Source of the DNA: Pseudomonadota bacterium
Lineage (GTDB): Bacteria > Myxococcota > Myxococcia > Myxococcales > Myxococcaceae
NCBI GenBank assembly: GCA_023426545.1
Contig: JAFAAN010000016.1
Location: 72,807 to 136,806 of the forward strand
DNA: 64,000 nucleotides
Reading direction: 5' to 3'
Shown here: piece after piece, positions 17,940-27,323 of the stretch
Position numbering within the stretch: position 1 is the first letter of the stretch
Layout: each line of letters starts with the position of its first letter
Made by a program: the position numbers and the translations under genes
Notes under the pieces: generated by a model
What the model saw: only the letters and a program-made list of their open reading frames with translations
Database searches by the model: none
What the model was told of the DNA's origin: nothing

Positions 17940-18886
17940 CAGCCGCCCTTCCCGCCGCGCGAGCGCCCCGAGGCCGCGCTCTGCGCGGAAGCAACCCTCG
18001 ACGGCGACATCCGCGAGCCACTGCGCGGCTCGGCCCCGAGCTGCGGGGCGGAGGCCCGGCCCCCGCCGCGCGGATCCGGCCCCATGTCCGGGATGATGTC
18101 CGTGCTGATGGGAATGCGGGCGCCCGGCCGGTAGGGGGCGCTGGGAGTCGTTTCCGACGACGAATCGAACGACGCGGGCGCGGACGGGGCACCACCGCCC
18201 AGGTCCGTCAGCGGCGGGAGGAAGTCCGCGTGGCCCGCATCCGCCGAGGGGGCAGGACGCCTGGGCGCGGCCGGCGGCACCCGGGCGGGTCCCGGCTGCC
18301 GGCAGTCGTCACAGATGCCCAGCGCCTGGTCGAAGGAGTCCGTCAGCGGCTTCTGGCACACGCGGCAGCCCGAGGTCGCTGGCTTCGGCGCCGCGGCCGG
18401 CTGGGAGGGCCGGGCGGGCGCCTGCTCCGTCCCCGGAGGCGCGGACGGCGGCGGCCCCAGGAAGTCGAGCAGCGGGTCCTCCACCGCCGGACGGCCCGTG
18501 CCCGGGGTCGGTGCGCCCAGGTCCGCGAAGGGGTCCACGGGCGGCGCCAGGGACGGCGGGGACAGCGCGCCTGCACCGCTGGGCTGCCCCGAGCCCCGCG
18601 CAGCCGTGCCACCGGCCGGGGGCCGGGCGGGCGCGGCAACCGGGGGCGGCGCACCGAAGTCCCCAAAGAGGTCGTCCGCGGGATTCGCGCCGGGCGCCTC
18701 ACCCGTCACGGGCGTCAGGGTGACAGGGGCCGCGGGCCGTGACGCCGGAGCAGGCGCGGCCGAGGGATCGCGCCGGACCAGTTGGAGGTTCCGGCAACGA
18801 GGACACTGCGCGCGAACGCCCTTCGCGGTGATGAGCTTGTCATCGATCGCATAGGCGGCCGCGCATTTCTGACAGACGATGCGCAT
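17783..18886 (-). CDS. MJ0042-type zinc-ribbon protein, probably frameshifted from the following TPR gene
   Basis: 367 residues as read. The N-terminus MRIVCQKCAAAYAIDDK with C5, C8, C28 and C31 is an MJ0042-type zinc ribbon; a second CxxC pair lies at GCRVCQKPLTD and GICDDC. Between and after them is a Pro/Ala-rich disordered linker. The last 50 or so residues (Trp, Arg and Cys-rich) are out of character and are the shifted reading of the membrane helix of the next gene. A -1 shift, as from one lost base between about 17945 and 18050, would fuse both ORFs into one zinc-ribbon/linker/helix/TPR protein. Start is 3 bases after the purH stop. Confidence 0.7.
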   Translation of the reverse strand: MRIVCQKCAAAYAIDDKLITAKGVRAQCPRCRNLQLVRRDPSAAPAPASRPAAPVTLTPVTGEAPGANPADDLFGDFGAPPPVAAPARPPAGGTAARGSGQPSGAGALSPPSLAPPVDPFADLGAPTPGTGRPAVEDPLLDFLGPPPSAPPGTEQAPARPSQPAAAPKPATSGCRVCQKPLTDSFDQALGICDDCRQPGPARVPPAAPRRPAPSADAGHADFLPPLTDLGGGAPSAPASFDSSSETTPSAPYRPGARIPISTDIIPDMGPDPRGGGRASAPQLGAEPRSGSRMSPSRVASAQSAASGRSRGGKGGWWRASSGWLSWAAARGGTSCTRSTRERRGATRGRRPRPPYRTRCRRCCRVGS

Positions 18887-18889
18887 GGC

Positions 18890-20434
18890 TCAGTGCCGGA
18901 AGTGTCGCACTCCCATCAGCACCATGGCCATCCCATGTTCGTCCGCGGCGGCAATCAACTCCGCGTCCCGAACAGAACCGCCGGGCTGTACGACACAGGT
19001 CGCCCCGGCCCGGGCGGCCTCGTCCAGCCCGTCCCGGAAGGGGAAGAAGGCGTCCGAGGCCACCGCGCTCCCCCGGAGGGACTCCCCACCGCGCTGCATC
19101 GCGATGCGGACCGAGTCCACCCGGTTCGTCTGTCCGCCCCCCTGGGCCAGCAGCCGGTCCCCGGAGGCAAAAACAATCGCGTTGCTCTTGACGTGCTTGC
19201 ACACCTTCCAGGCGAAGCGCATGGCCCGCTCCTCCTCTGGCGTGGGGGCCCGCCTGGACACCACCTTCCACGACAGCGGCGGCTCCACGGCATCCCTGTC
19301 CATCAGGACCATGCCCCCGGACACGCTGCGGGCATCCAGCTGGGCCCGCGGCCGGGCCTGCGGGCTCGCCAGCGCGGGCCCCGCCTCCAGCAAGCGCAGG
19401 CTCTTCTTCGCCGCGAGCACCTGGAGCGCCTCCGGCGAATACGAAGGCGCGATGACCGCCTCCAGGAACGTCTCCACCATGGCCTGGGCCGTGGCCGCGT
19501 CCACCTCGCGGTTGAGCGCCACGATGCCGCCGAAGGCGGAGACCTCGTCCACGGCGCGGGCCGTGCGGTAGGCCTTCTCCAGGGAGCCCTCCACCGCCAC
19601 GCCGCACGGCGTGTTGTGCTTGATGATGACCGCGGCGGGCGCCTCGGGGAACTCCAGCAGCAGCCCCAGGGCCGCGTCCAGGTCCAGGATGTTGTTGTAC
19701 GACAGCTCCTTGCCCTGAAGCACCTTGGAGAACGCCACCGTGGGCTCCGAGGGCGCGGCGTGCTCGCGATAGAAGGCGCCGCGCTGGTGGGGGTTCTCCC
19801 CGTAGCGCAGGTCCTGGGCCTTCTGGAACGTCAGCGACAGCTCGCCCGGAAACGGCTCCCCCGCTTGCGCGGACAGCCACGCGGAGATGGACGCGTCGTA
19901 GGCCGCCGTGTGCGCGAAGGCCTTGCGCATCAGCCGGCGCCGCGTGTCCTCGCCCACCGACGACTGCTGCTCCAGCTCCGCCAGCACCGCCGGATAGTCC
20001 TCCGGGTCCACCACCACCGAGACGTGCCGGAAGTTCTTCGCGGCCGCGCGCACCATCGCGGGCCCGCCAATGTCGATCTGCTCGATGACGTCCGGCTCCG
20101 CCGCGCCCGAGGCCACCGTCTGCCGGAAGGGATACAGGTTCACCGCGACCAGGGAGATGGGCTCGATGCCGTGCGCCTTCATCTCGTCGCGGTCCGCCTC
20201 CAGCTCCAGCCGACCGAGGATGCCGCCGTGGATGCGGGGGTGGAGCGTCTTCACGCGGCCACCCAGAATCTCGGGGCTCTGCGTGTGCTCGGCGACCTGC
20301 GTGACGGGCACTCCCGCGCCCTTGAGCGCCTCGAGCGTGCCCCCGGTGGACAGCAACCGGAAGCCCAGGCGGACGAGCCCCTGGGCAAAGGGAACCAGAC
20401 CTCGCTTATCGGAAACGCTGAGGAGAGCCAGCAC
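18890..20434 (-). CDS. purH: Bifunctional AICAR formyltransferase / IMP cyclohydrolase
   Basis: 514 residues, the normal PurH length, from the GTG at 20434 (ALLSVSDKRGL is the family start, GAGG about 8 bases upstream). It carries out the last two steps to IMP. N-terminal MGS-like cyclohydrolase domain with LLSTGGT, GGRVKTLHPRIHGG and VVNLYPF-type sequence (VAVNLYPF); C-terminal AICARFT domain with DLRYGENPHQ, KHNTPCGVA, SAFGGIVALN and ASDAFFPFRDG. First gene of the seven-gene run that continues through zinc-ribbon/TPR, purD, lptF, lptG and the O-antigen ligase, all on the minus strand. Confidence 0.96.
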   Translation of the reverse strand: MLALLSVSDKRGLVPFAQGLVRLGFRLLSTGGTLEALKGAGVPVTQVAEHTQSPEILGGRVKTLHPRIHGGILGRLELEADRDEMKAHGIEPISLVAVNLYPFRQTVASGAAEPDVIEQIDIGGPAMVRAAAKNFRHVSVVVDPEDYPAVLAELEQQSSVGEDTRRRLMRKAFAHTAAYDASISAWLSAQAGEPFPGELSLTFQKAQDLRYGENPHQRGAFYREHAAPSEPTVAFSKVLQGKELSYNNILDLDAALGLLLEFPEAPAAVIIKHNTPCGVAVEGSLEKAYRTARAVDEVSAFGGIVALNREVDAATAQAMVETFLEAVIAPSYSPEALQVLAAKKSLRLLEAGPALASPQARPRAQLDARSVSGGMVLMDRDAVEPPLSWKVVSRRAPTPEEERAMRFAWKVCKHVKSNAIVFASGDRLLAQGGGQTNRVDSVRIAMQRGGESLRGSAVASDAFFPFRDGLDEAARAGATCVVQPGGSVRDAELIAAADEHGMAMVLMGVRHFRH

Positions 20435-20463
20435 GTGTAGGCCTCGGTGTGCGGGAAGCGGCG

Positions 20464-20492
20464 GTCCTAGCAACCACCCCCAGGGGTGTCAA
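20464..20492 (-). promoter_or_regulatory. Sigma-70-type promoter for the purH operon
   Basis: On the minus strand a perfect TTGACA (20487-20492) is followed by exactly 17 bases and TAGGAC (20464-20469). Transcription would begin near 20457, about 23 bases before the purH GTG. It is the best -35 match I noticed in the window. Confidence 0.6.
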
Positions 20493-20516
20493 CGCAACAC
20501 GTCGGCCCTCCGTTAG

Positions 20517-20533
20517 CGGGTGGAAACCACCCG
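20517..20533 (-). terminator. Hairpin after the sigma-like gene
   Basis: CGGGTGG (20517-20523), loop AAA, CCACCCG (20527-20533): a perfect 7-bp stem just 3' of the sigma region-4-like gene on the minus strand. No T-tract follows, so it is either a weak intrinsic terminator or an mRNA 3'-end hairpin. Confidence 0.45.
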
Positions 20534-20538
20534 ATGCA

Positions 20539-21030
<492 letters not shown>

Positions 21031-21072
21031 GTCCCCTCCACGTGAGGCCAGTCTACCCGGTTCCCGGGTATT

Positions 21073-21597
21073 CTATTGCGAACGGATCGTTTCGTCTGCG
21101 CGCGCGGTCACTGCGCTACCCAGCCGGGCGACATCCCGGACCAGATCCTGCGCTCTTTGCCGCAAGGTTGCCAACTGTGCCTCGAGCGTACGCCGATGCT
21201 CCCCCCCAAAGGCGCGGTCCCCCAGCTCCTCCTGGAACCCGTCCAGGACTCCCGCAAGGTCCCGTTCCAACTGGTCGATGTGGTTGCTGTGGAAGACATA
21301 GGACCGCTTGATGTCCTCCAGGGTGTGCCCCTCCGCCATCATCTTCTTGATGACATTGATGCGGCGCACCGCTTCCACCGGGTAGAGCCCGCGGCTCCCC
21401 TGGTGCTTCCCCTTCCGCCCCACCCGCCGGCTCCTCGGTAGCAGGCCCGCCTGCACGTACTTCCGGAACGTCGCTTCCGAGAGCCGCACGCCCCGAGGCC
21501 GGAAGATCTCCAGGATGGCGCTCGCGGGCAGGCCGCCCGCGTTCTCGCGCTCGATCCGAGCAATCTCCTCGGGAGCCAGCAGGTCCATTGATTCCAT
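21073..21597 (-). CDS. MerR-family transcriptional regulator
   Basis: 174 residues. Residues about 25-100 form a winged helix of MerR type: LSEATFRKYVQAGLLPRSRRVGRKGKHQGSRGLYPVEAVRRINVIKKMMAEGHTLEDIK, where the wing residues RGLYP follow the HTH. The rest is a helical, coiled-coil-like dimerisation part (QLERDLAGVLDGF, RRTLEAQLATLRQRAQDL). There is no cysteine array for metal sensing and no effector domain, so the signal is unknown. ATG at 21597 or 21588 are both possible (MESMDLLAPEEI). An AT-rich stretch with TATATT-like sequence lies directly upstream and is probably its promoter. Confidence 0.82.
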   Translation of the reverse strand: MESMDLLAPEEIARIERENAGGLPASAILEIFRPRGVRLSEATFRKYVQAGLLPRSRRVGRKGKHQGSRGLYPVEAVRRINVIKKMMAEGHTLEDIKRSYVFHSNHIDQLERDLAGVLDGFQEELGDRAFGGEHRRTLEAQLATLRQRAQDLVRDVARLGSAVTARADETIRSQ

Positions 21598-21932
21598 TGA
21601 ATATAATCTACCGAATGGGGGCCACTGAGTGCCAGAATCGACCGCCGGGTGTCAAGGCAGACCACTAGGCAAGCGGGCGTGCGTGGACGAAATCGCGCGC
21701 CTCTGGACAGGCGGCGAACGGGGTGTGCGGAGAGGGTCTTCGATGACCGGGTACGCGCGGCGCTCGGCGCAGCGCGGCGGCGTTCAGGACCGGACGATTG
21801 GAGCGCGGGTGGCCGTGGACCCGGGCGAGCGTTGGCCCAGGCGGCGCGTCCCTGCGCGAGCTTTAGCGGGAGTGATCAGCCCCAGAAGCCGGACCCCTTC
21901 GCGGGGCCGGTAGGGGCGGCGGACGGCGGCGC
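21598..21932. other. Intergenic region upstream of the MerR gene
   Basis: 335 bp between the kinase stop and the MerR start. An AT-rich block (about 21588-21612, ccattgattccattgaatata) suggests the MerR promoter. A CCCC-TTCGC-GGGG hairpin at 21894-21906 lies just 3' of the kinase gene and may end its transcript. A 94-codon open frame on the plus strand here lacks a ribosome site and family resemblance; I do not count it as a gene. Confidence 0.5.
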
Positions 21933-24383
21933 TCAGCGCCCCTTGGGCGCGCGGAACTCGCGGCTCACGGTGCCACCCGCCGTGACGGTGACTTCGTAGC
22001 GCCGCTCGCCCGAAGGGTGCTGGAACACGAGCTTGTGGACGTCAGCGGGAAGACGGTACGAGGCCCGCCCTGTCACCTCTCCCATGCGCTTGCCGTTGAT
22101 GAACACCGTGGCGTAGGGCGCGGCCTGAATCTGGAGGGTGCCGTTGGCCGGCGCGGCGCGCACCTTCTCCTGGACGTCCTCGGCCGCGGAGGGCGCATCG
22201 TCGCCCCTGGGAGCCGCCGCGGTGAGCACCGCTTCGCGCATCAGCCCGTCCACCTCGGCGTCAGCGTCGGAGCCCGTGGGGCTCGTGGGCCCGGCACTTC
22301 GGGTGTCCGGTGCCGCCTCCGCGTTCGCCAGAGGCTCCGCGCCCTGCTGCGCGGTGGTGGGAGCCGCAGTCCCAGCCCCCTCCTCCCGGGCCATCGGAGC
22401 GGAGGGCTCGGTGGCCTCGGCCCCCTGCACCGGCGCGCCCGACGCGGACGCCGGAGACACGGTGGAAGGAGACGGCTCGGAGCCCGGCCGCATCAAGGCG
22501 ACAGCGCCACCGATGACGGCGAGCCCCACGGCCACCGACAGCCCCAGCCCCCATGGACGACGGGCCGACACATCACGACCGGGCGCGCTGGCGGCAGGCG
22601 CCACCACCCCCAGCCCTCCGGAGGAAGGCCGCAAGGCGCGGGGCTGCGGCTCGGGCTCCGTCGTCGACGAGGTGTCGACTTCGTCGTCACCCTCGTCGTC
22701 CCAAGCACTGGCCAGCCCGAGGACACCGGAGGCAGGCACGGCGGGAAGTCCCTCGGGGCGGCTGGGGGCCTTCGCCAGTTGAGCGCCCGAACCGCTCGCG
22801 CCCTCGCTCCCCGCGCGCTCGCCGGAGACACCTGGGGCACTGCCGTCTCGGGGCGAAGCAGAAATCGAACCGACCGAGCCGGCGGGCCCAGCCAGCGGGT
22901 TCGAGCGCTCCGGCGCTGCGCGCGCCGCCACCTCGGACGCACCTTCGGGTCGGCCCAACGTCCCCGAGACACCCATCGCCGCCAGCGAGGACTCGGACTC
23001 CGGGCCACTCGAAGCTTCCGGCGCCGAGGGCCCGCGTACCCCGGACACCTCTTCCGGTCTGACGGAGCGTCCTGGCGAGGAGGCCACGGAGTCGCCCTCC
23101 GCGCGCGCCGCGGCCTCCAGGGGCGCGGCTGAGCGAGCGGACCGCTCCGGCACGGACGCGCCCGGCGCCAGCCCGCTCTGGGGCACGGGCGACGAGGCGA
23201 CCGCGGGCAGCGGCATCATCGGCGTGGCCATGGGCGGCAGCGGCGTCGAAGCCAGCGCGACGTCCTCGCCCCGCCTCGGCAGCACGAAGGTCGGCGCGTT
23301 GACGTCCTCGTCAGGAGACGTCGGCAGCGCCATCCCGCTGCGGCCGGGCGCCGCCATCACCGCGGTGGGCTCTCGCGGAGCCTGCACCGCCGCAGCGCCG
23401 GGCGCCTGTTCGCCCTCGACGACGTGCGTTCGCTCCTGCACCGTCGGAATCGCCTGGGTCAGGTTGGTGGGGAACAGGCGCCGCATGAAGGCGCTCAGGT
23501 CTGTGTCGTCCACGGACTGGGCGTGCTTCAGCACGCACTGGGCCAGGGCGCGCTCGAGCTCGGCCGCCGTCTGGAAGCGCAGCGCCGGATCCCGCTCCAG
23601 GGCCCGCACCACCGCGGCATCCAGGTCCGCGGGCACGTCGGGATTCAGCCGGGCCGGGGGCGGAATGACGCTCTGCTGCACCGCGCGCAGCACCGCCAGC
23701 TCGGAGTCGCCGTCGAACAGCCGGCCGCCCGTGAGCATCTCCCACAGCACCACGCCCAGCGCGAAGATGTCCGTGCGCGCGTCCACGGCCTCGCCCCGGG
23801 CCTGCTCGGGCGACATGTACGCGAACTTGCCCTTCAGCACGCCGGGCTGCGTGAGCTTGTTGCCCGCCTTGGCGATGCCGAAGTCCGTCAGCTTCACGGC
23901 GCCGTCGAACGACAGCAGCACGTTGTGCGGCGTGACGTCCCGGTGCACCAGGTCCAACAGCTGCCCGTTCACACGGACGCGGTGCGCGTAGTGCAGCCCC
24001 CGCGCGACCTCCGCGCCGATGTGCGCCACCAGCACGGGCGGAACCGGCTCCATCAGCTCCTTGCCGCGCTTGCGCAGCTCCCACAGCGAGCAGCCGCGCA
24101 CGTACTCCATGGCCAGGTAGTACGTGTCCTCGTGCTTGTCGAAGTCGAAGATTTGAACGACGTTCGCGTGATTGAGCCGCGAGGCCAGCCGCGCCTCCGC
24201 GATGAACATCCCGACGAACTCCGGGTCGCTCGCGAGGAAGGCCCGCACGCGCTTGATGACGACTTCCTTCTCGAAGCCCTCCGCGCCGCGCGCAGTACAC
24301 AAGTAGATCTCCGCCATGCCGCCCTCGGCGAGCTTGCGGCGGACGACGTACTTGCCAATGTGAGTGCCGGCTTCCAACGTCAC
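21933..24383 (-). CDS. Transmembrane Ser/Thr protein kinase with PEGA domain
   Basis: 816 residues. The N-terminal Hanks-type kinase (about 10-275) has GGMAEIYL glycine loop, catalytic Lys44 (VVIKRV), HRDVTPHN (Asp149), DFG (167-169) and SPEQ (191-194); all catalytic residues are present, so it should be active. A long Pro/Ser/Ala-rich linker (about 300-605) holds VNAPTFVLP, close to the EDAPT motif of the next kinase. One transmembrane helix follows at about 608-630, then a periplasmic Ala/Pro/Thr-rich tail and a PEGA domain (about 748-815, GTLQIQAAPYATVFINGKRMG). The layout is typical of myxobacterial receptor-like kinases. It follows the second kinase by 19 bp, so they are probably co-transcribed. 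Signal and substrates unknown. Confidence 0.93.
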   Translation of the reverse strand: MTLEAGTHIGKYVVRRKLAEGGMAEIYLCTARGAEGFEKEVVIKRVRAFLASDPEFVGMFIAEARLASRLNHANVVQIFDFDKHEDTYYLAMEYVRGCSLWELRKRGKELMEPVPPVLVAHIGAEVARGLHYAHRVRVNGQLLDLVHRDVTPHNVLLSFDGAVKLTDFGIAKAGNKLTQPGVLKGKFAYMSPEQARGEAVDARTDIFALGVVLWEMLTGGRLFDGDSELAVLRAVQQSVIPPPARLNPDVPADLDAAVVRALERDPALRFQTAAELERALAQCVLKHAQSVDDTDLSAFMRRLFPTNLTQAIPTVQERTHVVEGEQAPGAAAVQAPREPTAVMAAPGRSGMALPTSPDEDVNAPTFVLPRRGEDVALASTPLPPMATPMMPLPAVASSPVPQSGLAPGASVPERSARSAAPLEAAARAEGDSVASSPGRSVRPEEVSGVRGPSAPEASSGPESESSLAAMGVSGTLGRPEGASEVAARAAPERSNPLAGPAGSVGSISASPRDGSAPGVSGERAGSEGASGSGAQLAKAPSRPEGLPAVPASGVLGLASAWDDEGDDEVDTSSTTEPEPQPRALRPSSGGLGVVAPAASAPGRDVSARRPWGLGLSVAVGLAVIGGAVALMRPGSEPSPSTVSPASASGAPVQGAEATEPSAPMAREEGAGTAAPTTAQQGAEPLANAEAAPDTRSAGPTSPTGSDADAEVDGLMREAVLTAAAPRGDDAPSAAEDVQEKVRAAPANGTLQIQAAPYATVFINGKRMGEVTGRASYRLPADVHKLVFQHPSGERRYEVTVTAGGTVSREFRAPKGR

Positions 24384-24402
24384 GAGTGCATCCCAGGCAT
24401 GG

Positions 24403-26727
24403 CTATTCGAACTTCACGCTCACCACATTGATGTCGATGGGCTTCACCTCGATACGCCGGCTGAGCGTCTTCTTGAGGTCGGAGTTGACGAACCGGCAGT
24501 CGTAGGTGCCCACGCGGAGCTCCACGGCCTCGAAGGGCGTCTCACCGAGCCGCTTGCCACCACACGTCACCTCCGCCCAGGGATGGACGACGAAGCGGAC
24601 CCGGGCCAGCCGCGCCTCCTGACGCGGCTCGGGCCGGGCCGGTCGCTCTCGCGCCACCACGGGCGCGGCCACCGGACGAGGCGCGGGCTCCAGCACGAAG
24701 CGCGCCACCTGCTCGGCGTCCTCGCCCACCGTCACCGTGCGCGTCTGCGCCTGGTAGCGCTCGGCCTCCACCCGCACGGCGACCTGCTTCCCCACCGCCG
24801 TGTCCAGCACCACCGGGCTCCCCGCCTGACGCTGGCCGTCCACGAGCACCGCGGCGTCCGCCGGCTGCGTCTCGATGCGCAGCCGCACCGGCGCGGGGGT
24901 GGCCTCCACGGGCGGCTGCGGAACCACCGGCGGGGGCGGCAACTCGGTCGGCGTCACCGCTGGCGCCACGGCCTCACCGGACACGGGCGCCGCCGGCTCC
25001 GGAGCCAGGGGCACGGGCACCGGCGCACGCGGCGTCCATGCCGCGTACAGCACGACCGCCACGGCCATCAGGAGCAAGCCCAGGCCCACGTACAGCCAGG
25101 CCTTGCTGCTCGCCGCCGCCGCCTCGGGGGGCCGCTTCGCGGCACGCGCCATGCCCAGCGACAACGTGGGCGCGTCTTCCTCGAGCGGCTCGCCCTCCGC
25201 CAGCGGAATCACCACGCGCGAGGGCCGCGCCAGCTCCGGCATCGCGATGGTGGGCGCGTCCTCCTCCACCACGTGCCCGCCCCGGACGTGCGAGCGCGAA
25301 CCAGCGCGGGCATCCACGGTGGGCGCGTCTTCGTCATCCACCGGCCGCCCGGGCGCGCCCAGGTCGAAGCGCCCCGTGCCCATCCCCGGACGGGGCGCGC
25401 CACGAGGGTCCGTCGGCGCCGCGGCGGCGCCGCCCAGCTTCACGTCCGTCAGCGTCACCCTCGCGGGCGCGCGGGCATCCACGGTGGGCGCGTCCTCTTC
25501 CACCGGCGGAGACTGCGGCGGCGACAGCACGCCCATGCCGGTGCGCGAGGGACGCTCGGGGTCCACCACGCGCCGCTGGCCCGTGAGGCGCGGCGCCGGC
25601 TTCTCCGGCTCCACCTCGAAGCGCCCCGTCCTGGCGGCGGGACGCGGGCGCAGCGCCGCGGTCGCGTCATCCTCCGGAGACAGGGGAGGCGGCCGGGGCG
25701 GCAGCGCGGGCCGAAGCCCCGTCCTTCGCGGCGGCGACTCCTGCCGCGAGCCGCCCGGGTCCAGGTCCTCCCCTGACACCTCGCCCGCCCGGGCCTCCTC
25801 GGCCAGCCGCTCCGCGAAGACGAACTTCATGAAGGCGGACAGGTCCGCGGACGAGGCGGACAGCTGACGCGCGCTCAGCCAGTCCTCCAGGGCGTGCTGG
25901 AGCTGCACCGCCTCCTGGTAGCGCTCCGACGTGTCCTTCCCGAGCGCCTTGAGCACGATGGCGTCCAGGTCCGCGGGGACGCGCGCCGTCACCTGCGACG
26001 GCGGGATGACGCGGCACTCGGACACCGCCGACAGCGTCTGGATGTCGTTGGGGCGCTTGAACAGGCGCGTGCCGGTGAGCAGTTCGTACAGCACGATGCC
26101 CAGCGCGAAGATGTCCGAGCGGCAGTCCACGCGCACGCCGGCGGCCTGCTCCGGCGACATGTACGAGTACTTCCCCTTCAGCACCCCGGAGCGCGTGACG
26201 GTGGCCTGGTCCGCCGCCTTGGCGATGCCGAAGTCCACCACCTTCACCCCACCCTCGAACGTCACCAGGATGTTCTGCGGGGAGATGTCGCGGTGCACGA
26301 TGCCCAGCGGCCGGCCCGTCGCGGGGTCCGTCCGCTTGTGCGCGTAGTCCAGGCCGGCGCAGGCCTCGATGAGGATGCGGCACACCAGCGGCACCGGCAG
26401 CGGCTTCCCCATCAGCTCCGCCTGCTTCCACAGCCGGCGCAGGTCGTCGCCGTGGATGTACTCCATGGCGATGAAGAAGGAGTCGTCCTGGGCCCCCAGG
26501 TCGAAAATCTGCACCACGTTGGGGTGGTTGAGCCGGGCGGCGATGCGCGCCTCGTCCAGGAACATCTTGACGAAGTCGTCGTTCTCCGCGAGGTGCGGGA
26601 GGATCCGCTTGACCACCACCCGCTTGTCGGGCTCCGCGCCCTGAGGCCGCGCAAGGTAGATCTGCGCCATCCCGCCCGTGGCGAGACGCTTCAGGAGCTG
26701 ATACCTGCCATAGGTTTCGATGGACAC
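24403..26727 (-). CDS. Transmembrane Ser/Thr protein kinase with C-terminal PEGA-like domains
   Basis: 774 residues from GTG 26727 (SIETYGRYQLLKRLATGG; AGG 6 bases upstream). A longer in-frame reading to 26808 adds a low-complexity leader. The kinase domain (about 8-280) has Lys40, HRDISPQN (Asp147), DFG (165-167) and SPEQ. The linker carries four EDAPT motifs at about residues 408, 462, 486 and 514 (VEEDAPTVDARA, DDEDAPTVDARAG, VEEDAPTIAMP, LEEDAPTLSLG), which look like phospho-Thr docking or autophosphorylation sites. A transmembrane helix (about 540-562) is followed by a Pro-rich spacer, one PEGA domain (RIETQPADAAVLVDGQRQ) and a diverged one at the end (AEVTCGGKRLGETPFEAVEL). First gene of a two-kinase unit. 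Confidence 0.93.
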   Translation of the reverse strand: MSIETYGRYQLLKRLATGGMAQIYLARPQGAEPDKRVVVKRILPHLAENDDFVKMFLDEARIAARLNHPNVVQIFDLGAQDDSFFIAMEYIHGDDLRRLWKQAELMGKPLPVPLVCRILIEACAGLDYAHKRTDPATGRPLGIVHRDISPQNILVTFEGGVKVVDFGIAKAADQATVTRSGVLKGKYSYMSPEQAAGVRVDCRSDIFALGIVLYELLTGTRLFKRPNDIQTLSAVSECRVIPPSQVTARVPADLDAIVLKALGKDTSERYQEAVQLQHALEDWLSARQLSASSADLSAFMKFVFAERLAEEARAGEVSGEDLDPGGSRQESPPRRTGLRPALPPRPPPLSPEDDATAALRPRPAARTGRFEVEPEKPAPRLTGQRRVVDPERPSRTGMGVLSPPQSPPVEEDAPTVDARAPARVTLTDVKLGGAAAAPTDPRGAPRPGMGTGRFDLGAPGRPVDDEDAPTVDARAGSRSHVRGGHVVEEDAPTIAMPELARPSRVVIPLAEGEPLEEDAPTLSLGMARAAKRPPEAAAASSKAWLYVGLGLLLMAVAVVLYAAWTPRAPVPVPLAPEPAAPVSGEAVAPAVTPTELPPPPVVPQPPVEATPAPVRLRIETQPADAAVLVDGQRQAGSPVVLDTAVGKQVAVRVEAERYQAQTRTVTVGEDAEQVARFVLEPAPRPVAAPVVARERPARPEPRQEARLARVRFVVHPWAEVTCGGKRLGETPFEAVELRVGTYDCRFVNSDLKKTLSRRIEVKPIDINVVSVKFE

Positions 26728-26856
26728 GGCGACCTGACCCGCCCCTGGACAACCACCCTCAAGTGGCCCCGAGTTCCGAGCGCGGGAAGGCCCCGAGCGT
26801 AAGCCCACCGGGGAGGAGGGTCAAACCCCCAAGCGCCCCGGAGGCCGCCTTTGTGG

Positions 26857-27198
26857 CTATCTCCGGGCGGCCCGCACCTCGCGGGTCTCCCGCATCAGCG
26901 CCTCCAGGTCGTCCAGGTGCCGCTTCAGCACCGGCATCAGCACCGGAGCCTTGTCCACCCGGTCGAACAGGTCCAGGACCCGGTCCACCTGCCGCTCGAT
27001 TTCCCCGGCCCGCGCCGGGCTGATCCGCCGCAGCAGCAGGTCCGCCCCCGCTTCCATCAGCACCCGGGCCACGGCGTCCCGCGAGGCGAGCGGCTCCTGC
27101 CTCCGCTGTCCCTCTCCCCGAATGACGCGCAATCCCGGGGCCCTGGGAGCGGGGCGGGCGGCGCTCGTCATCGTCGTGTCGAAGTCTTGGGAGTTCAC
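26857..27198 (-). CDS. Small helical protein of unknown function
   Basis: 113 residues from GTG 27198, which has a perfect GGAGG 6 bases upstream; an in-frame upstream start at 27243 lacks this. The N-terminus is polar and basic (NSQDFDTTMTSAARPAPRAPG). From residue 40 on it is helical and amphipathic: ASRDAVARVLMEAGADLLLRRI, EIERQVDRVLDLFDRVDKAPVLMPVLKRHLDDLEALMRETREV. No known domain recognised. It is the same strand as the kinases, 129 bp upstream of them, so it may be co-expressed with them. Confidence 0.65.
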   Translation of the reverse strand: MNSQDFDTTMTSAARPAPRAPGLRVIRGEGQRRQEPLASRDAVARVLMEAGADLLLRRISPARAGEIERQVDRVLDLFDRVDKAPVLMPVLKRHLDDLEALMRETREVRAARR

Positions 27199-27323
27199 CG
27201 GGTGCCTCCTCGGCGGCTGCAGGTACGACCTCAGGGTACACACCGCGAGGTGACCTCCAATTTTCTGGTCATCCGCACAGGCGGAAGCAGACCTGTAGCA
27301 CCGGGGACTGACAGCACCGTCGA

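Noticed and set aside
21625..21642. Possible sigma-54 promoter TGGCAC-N5-GGCC upstream of the MerR gene
   Set aside because: The -12 element lacks the essential GC in the right position; only the -24 half matches.
21629..21913. A 94-codon plus-strand frame between the kinase and MerR genes
   Set aside because: Arg/Gly-rich composition, no ribosome site and no family match.
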